Assembly: GCA_009909035.1 (NCBI GenBank)
Contig: JAAAOB010000109.1
Coordinates: 1 to 51,633, forward strand
Source of the DNA: Bacteroidota bacterium
GTDB lineage: Bacteria > Bacteroidota > Rhodothermia > Balneolales > Balneolaceae
Length of the DNA stretch: 51,633 nt
Reading direction: 5' to 3'
Every line of letters starts with the position of its first letter. The first letter of the stretch is position 1. Both the position numbers and the translations under genes were made by a program. Below are positions 48,359-51,633 of the stretch, one piece after another. The notes beneath the pieces were generated by a model, which ran no database searches, was not told where the DNA came from, and saw only the letters and a list, made by a program, of their open reading frames with translations.

Positions 48359-48427
48359 GTTGAGAGTACAGGCCTGTGAGCTATACGGTACCGGAGCAAA
48401 GAAATGCGTTGCTCACAAGAGCTTCAC

Positions 48428-48919
48428 TTATCCTTCTGTTACACCGGCCGCGCGGTCGCGGGCATTTCTCATGAACTGCGTCAGATCCTGAACACCCATA
48501 TATCCCCGCCTGCTGTCGATCACGTTGCCTTCGGAATCCATGATCACCGTGAAAGGAAAGGCGGTTAACCCGAGGTTGTTTGCAAATGCCTGCTGCGTCA
48601 TCTGTTCATCCATAAACGTGATGGTTTCTTCGGAGTTACCGTTAATCTTGACCGGATGAAAATCTCGGTCGATGACGGCGCGGGTGGATGGGGCCGGGTA
48701 CACATCCTTGTTCATGGCACGGCAGAACTGGCAGCCTACCTCGTAAATATCGATAATAAGCAGCCGCCCGTCATTCTGAGCCATCTCCATTGCCTCCTCA
48801 ATCGGCAGCCAATCAGGCGCATTATCTATCTCCTCGGGTGTTACCTCTTCAAAAGCGTTATAGAGGAAGATTCCCAGAAAGGAGGCTATGAGCAGGGTGA
48901 TAAGTATAGAGCGTTTCAT
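48428..48919 (-). CDS. Membrane-anchored thioredoxin-fold protein
   Basis: The 163-residue product has an N-terminal membrane segment (residues 4-21) and a thioredoxin-like domain. The active site is EVGCQFCRAMN (Cys63-x-x-Cys66), later LTAFPFTVIMDSEGNVI with the cis-proline, and a GVQDLTQFM C-terminal helix. It belongs with thiol-disulfide proteins that act in the periplasm, such as DsbD-C-domain-like or thioredoxin_7 proteins. The partner is unknown. Confidence 0.8.
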   Translation of the reverse strand: MKRSILITLLIASFLGIFLYNAFEEVTPEEIDNAPDWLPIEEAMEMAQNDGRLLIIDIYEVGCQFCRAMNKDVYPAPSTRAVIDRDFHPVKINGNSEETITFMDEQMTQQAFANNLGLTAFPFTVIMDSEGNVIDSRRGYMGVQDLTQFMRNARDRAAGVTEG

Positions 48920-48987
48920 AACAGGATCGTTTGTTAACTAAATTAATGGCGGATGGCTGCACATTCCGAACGCTTAAAAATACAAAT

Positions 48988-50007
48988 TTATTTGCTCCAA
49001 ATGCGATTCCAAAAGAGCCGAAGATTTCGTGCCCGTATGTCAAATGAGGGGAGCGTTTGCTCAAACGTATATGCCGTTCCCTGTTCATCAAGAATCAGCT
49101 TGTTGCCCCACACATAGCCGCCGCTCTCGGTAAGCCAGAAGTCATCTCTGCCAAATCGCAGATCGTAAAATAAAATGTCTCCGTTCTCCGTCAGTTCCGC
49201 CGTATAGAAGCTGCGGGAAAACCACACCAGGGCGCGGTAGGCCCGGTCGTTTTTGTAAGGTTCAAGCAGCTGCGAGTTGCGGGATATTGCCCTGAAGGTC
49301 AAATCTGTGGAATCATCAAATATGGAGTAGATGGCGTGGTACACGGTGTCTTCTTTGATGATGTAGCCACTCCATAAGAATGTTGCGGGTCCGTTGGGGG
49401 TGGTTTTTATTGTATCATAATATCCATACTGGTTCAAAAACGATGCCTTGAATGCGGAGTGAACATGACTCTTGATTGCCAGGCCCCAGATCATGTAGAG
49501 TGCGGCAAGAGTGATGCCCGCTTTATTCAGGGAAGAGCCGAGGCTTCTCTTTCGTCGAAGAACCAGTGCGGATAAAATGCCAAGGAACAGGGGCGTCGTA
49601 AAAAGGGGATCAATAATAAAAATGGAGTCCAGCGTGTAGGGTGTATCGCTAAATGGCTGCAGAACCTGTGTGCCGTATGTTGTGGGCAGGTCTATTAGAA
49701 TATGGGTTAAGAATATCCAGAACGAGAATTTGGTCCACTGTTTCCATCCAACCTCATGACGGGAGTTGATTGTATCTATCGCCCACCCGAACAGAGGAGA
49801 TGCCGCCAGTACGAATAGAATGGAGTGGGTGATGTTGCGATGGTAGTAGAGTTCCGTAACGGCATCTACAAAGGGGTTAACAACGATATCAAGATCGGGA
49901 ATTGTTCCGAGCACGGCTCCCCAGGCCGCGGCTTTATAGCCAATCTTTTTTCCGAGCAGTGTCTCGCCAACGGCTGCGCCAAGAGTAATCTGAGTAATAG
50001 AGTCCAT
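48988..50007 (-). CDS. DUF457/YbcI-like inner-membrane protein
   Basis: The 339-residue product starts with the family pattern MDSITQITLGAAVGETLLGK, then GAVLGTIPDLDIVVNPF and YYHRNITHSILFVLA, conserved acidic/His residues that led to annotation as membrane-bound metal-dependent hydrolases. Several membrane segments follow (to about 185); a soluble C-terminal 150 residues (RNSQLLEPYKNDRAYRALVW) is typical of long members. The reaction is unproven. Confidence 0.85.
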   Translation of the reverse strand: MDSITQITLGAAVGETLLGKKIGYKAAAWGAVLGTIPDLDIVVNPFVDAVTELYYHRNITHSILFVLAASPLFGWAIDTINSRHEVGWKQWTKFSFWIFLTHILIDLPTTYGTQVLQPFSDTPYTLDSIFIIDPLFTTPLFLGILSALVLRRKRSLGSSLNKAGITLAALYMIWGLAIKSHVHSAFKASFLNQYGYYDTIKTTPNGPATFLWSGYIIKEDTVYHAIYSIFDDSTDLTFRAISRNSQLLEPYKNDRAYRALVWFSRSFYTAELTENGDILFYDLRFGRDDFWLTESGGYVWGNKLILDEQGTAYTFEQTLPSFDIRARNLRLFWNRIWSK

Positions 50008-50189
50008 TAAATTTATGATTTATTTACAAATAGAAGAGAACTGAAATGCACGTAATGCCGTTTAGTTCAACATTGATTTAACTATGCAAACCGGTGGTTC
50101 CACAAATAATCAAAGAGTTCATAGCCATTTTAAAGTTTCAAAAATTGACAAATCACCGTCTCGACGATTAATTATTACGTAAAGATACA

Positions 50190-51497
50190 ATGAAAAAATT
50201 ACTGACTGCCACCACAATTTTTGCTGCAATTTTGTTCACGGGGTGTGGCGAAGAGAGCGATTCACAGGAAACTAACCGGGGGGAGTCGATTCCATCCGTT
50301 GAAGCTGTGCAGGCACGATTCGGTGCCCTGCCGCTTGAAGAGAGGTTAAGCGGTGTGGTAAGGGCGGAAAAGCAGGTGGAAATCTACTCACGAATTTCGG
50401 CTCCCGTTGAGGAGGTCTACAGGAAAGATGGAGACGCGGTGTCCGAAGGGGATCCGCTGATCCACCTGAGAGATCGTGAATTCCGCGAACGGGTTCGGCA
50501 GGCTGAGGCCGACCTTCGAATCAACCAGGCTCGCAGAAAACAGGCGGAGGCTCAGCTCAACGAGGCGCAATCGCAGCTGAACCGCCAACGGGTGCTGGCT
50601 GAACGCGAGCTGAGCAGCGACATTGAAATTGAGCGCCTGGAAGCACAACTACAATCAGCTGAAGCGAATTACGAACTTGCCTCTGCGCAGGTTGAGCAGT
50701 CAGCATCGATCGTGGATGAACAAGAAGAGTTGCTGAAGCAGACCGTTATCCGGTCCCCGATAACGGGAACAGTGGGCCAGCGTAACGTAGAAGCTGGTAT
50801 GCAGATCGATACCGGAACACGCGTGTTTACAGTCGGCAATTTGAATGATGCGATCATCACGGTCAATCTTACAGAGCAAATGCTTGGTTTCATCCGCGAG
50901 GGGCAGCGGGTAACGGTCGCATCGGAGAGCCTGGATGACCGCACAATTGAAGCAAAGATTTCACGAATATCGCCTTTTCTTGAAGCCGGCAATTTCAGTA
51001 CCGAGGCAGAGATTGATGTGAAGAATACCCGTGATCTGCTTATTCCCGGTATGTTTGTGACGGTGGACGTGATGTATGGTGAAAGTGACCAGGCAACATT
51101 AATTCCATTGAGTGCTATTTACAGGCACCCCCGGACGGGTGAGACCGGAGTCTATTTAGCCCCTGATTTTGGCACAGAAACCGAACCTGTGGAGCAGGTT
51201 GACAGCTCGAACCCTCCACCGTTGAGCGAGCCTACAAGCATAGAATTTGTGACCATTGACGTGATCGCTAAAGGGCGTGAAACGGCCGGCGTTGTCGGCG
51301 TACAAAGCGGTGCATGGATCGTGACGGTAGGCCAAAACCTGCTGATAAATAACCGGGGCGAATCGGCCCGGATACGGGCCACCTCCTGGGGCAGAATTAT
51401 GAGAATGCAGGAGATGAGGCCGGGAGATCTGCTGCGCGAGATTATGAACGAACGGATGGCCGAACGATCCGGATCTCAACCATCAACAAACTCCTAA
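50190..51497 (+). CDS. RND efflux periplasmic adaptor (membrane fusion protein)
   Basis: The 435-residue lipoprotein (LFTGC, Cys19) has the adaptor layout: barrel-sandwich half IYSRISAPVEEVYRKDGDAV, a long alpha-hairpin rich in Glu/Gln/Ala (about 90-180), second half QTVIRSPITGTVGQRNVEAG, then the beta-barrel domain. It should bridge the inner-membrane pump that follows to an outer-membrane channel. The pump gene starts 10 bp after its stop, so they form an operon. Substrate unknown. Confidence 0.93.
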   Translation: MKKLLTATTIFAAILFTGCGEESDSQETNRGESIPSVEAVQARFGALPLEERLSGVVRAEKQVEIYSRISAPVEEVYRKDGDAVSEGDPLIHLRDREFRERVRQAEADLRINQARRKQAEAQLNEAQSQLNRQRVLAERELSSDIEIERLEAQLQSAEANYELASAQVEQSASIVDEQEELLKQTVIRSPITGTVGQRNVEAGMQIDTGTRVFTVGNLNDAIITVNLTEQMLGFIREGQRVTVASESLDDRTIEAKISRISPFLEAGNFSTEAEIDVKNTRDLLIPGMFVTVDVMYGESDQATLIPLSAIYRHPRTGETGVYLAPDFGTETEPVEQVDSSNPPPLSEPTSIEFVTIDVIAKGRETAGVVGVQSGAWIVTVGQNLLINNRGESARIRATSWGRIMRMQEMRPGDLLREIMNERMAERSGSQPSTNS

Positions 51498-51507
51498 CAG
51501 CAGACTT

Positions 51508-51633
51508 ATGGGCATTACAGAAACCTCTATCAAGCGTCCCATTGCAACGGCAATGGTTTATCTCATTGTCCTGGTGCTGGGTATTACCGGCTTCAGGTAC
51601 CTGCCGGTTGATCTGCTGCCACCAATTGAATAC
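51508..51633 (+). CDS. RND efflux transporter, N-terminal fragment (runs off the window)
   Basis: ATG at 51508 opens a frame to the window end encoding MGITETSIKRPIATAMVYLI, then VLVLGITGFRYLPVDLLPPI and EY. A first membrane helix followed by PVDLLPPIEY is the hallmark start of AcrB-like RND pumps. It is truncated by the window edge, not damaged. Confidence 0.95.
   Translation, partial: MGITETSIKRPIATAMVYLIVLVLGITGFRYLPVDLLPPIEY

Overview
The window reads as a chromosomal segment of a Gram-negative bacterium of the Bacteroidota/Balneolota side of the tree, most likely a member of the Balneolaceae. This is inferred from gene content: rpmB-rpmG followed by a small DUF4295-type gene, a K+-dependent membrane pyrophosphatase, many signal-peptide lipoproteins, generally weak Shine-Dalgarno sequences, and dispersed repeats of a kind common in that group. 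No rRNA gene is present and I found no tRNA gene by eye, so the assignment is tentative.

Bases 1-9,290 look like an accessory, partly decaying region. At the left edge is a convincing integron gene cassette on the minus strand. A 294-codon gene with a DpnII/MboI-type PD-(D/E)XK nuclease domain is followed directly by an attC-like site (102-233), and the next cassette's reading frame begins at the recombination point and runs off the window. Further right are a frameshifted alpha/beta hydrolase, an N-terminally truncated retropepsin-like protease, an M8 (leishmanolysin-like) lipoprotein protease, a membrane-anchored thioredoxin, an OprB-type porin, a small conserved protein and several broken genes. 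One of these (9054-9191) resembles the C-terminus of an integron-type tyrosine recombinase.

Bases 9,289-32,256 are mostly housekeeping. They hold a fused SCP2-like + R2lox oxidase, mnmG-rsmG with three parS sites, a tandem repeat array, a WYL regulator, gyrB-gyrA on the minus strand, rpmB-rpmG-DUF4295, yqeY-cvpA-tyrS, a MarR regulator, comEC, xseB-dxs, a MntA/HepT toxin-antitoxin pair, queA and hppA. The parS cluster and gyrase genes suggest proximity to the replication origin, but no dnaA or parAB lies in the window.

Bases 32,257-51,633 mix transport, signalling and secreted hydrolases. They include a 164-bp MITE-like nested palindrome, a CASTOR/POLLUX-type channel, a DUF1080 protein, a Na+/Pi cotransporter with a Pho-box-like direct repeat upstream, a DoxX-like membrane protein, a five-PAS histidine kinase, an S9 peptidase, an e(P4)-type acid phosphatase, a Tat-exported alkaline phosphatase, a thioredoxin-fold protein, a DUF457 membrane protein, and the start of an RND efflux operon. 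Composite REP-like repeats flank the Na/Pi-DoxX segment. The two phosphatases and the Na/Pi transporter suggest phosphate acquisition, although they do not form one operon.

The most notable observations are the integron cassette with its nearby integrase relic, the fusion of a lipid-binding SCP2-like domain to a fatty-acid-binding R2lox oxidase, the triple parS at the mnmG/rsmG junction (rsmG's GTG start lies inside a parS), and the nested palindrome element. Statements about family identity rest on motif recognition by eye; no database search was possible.
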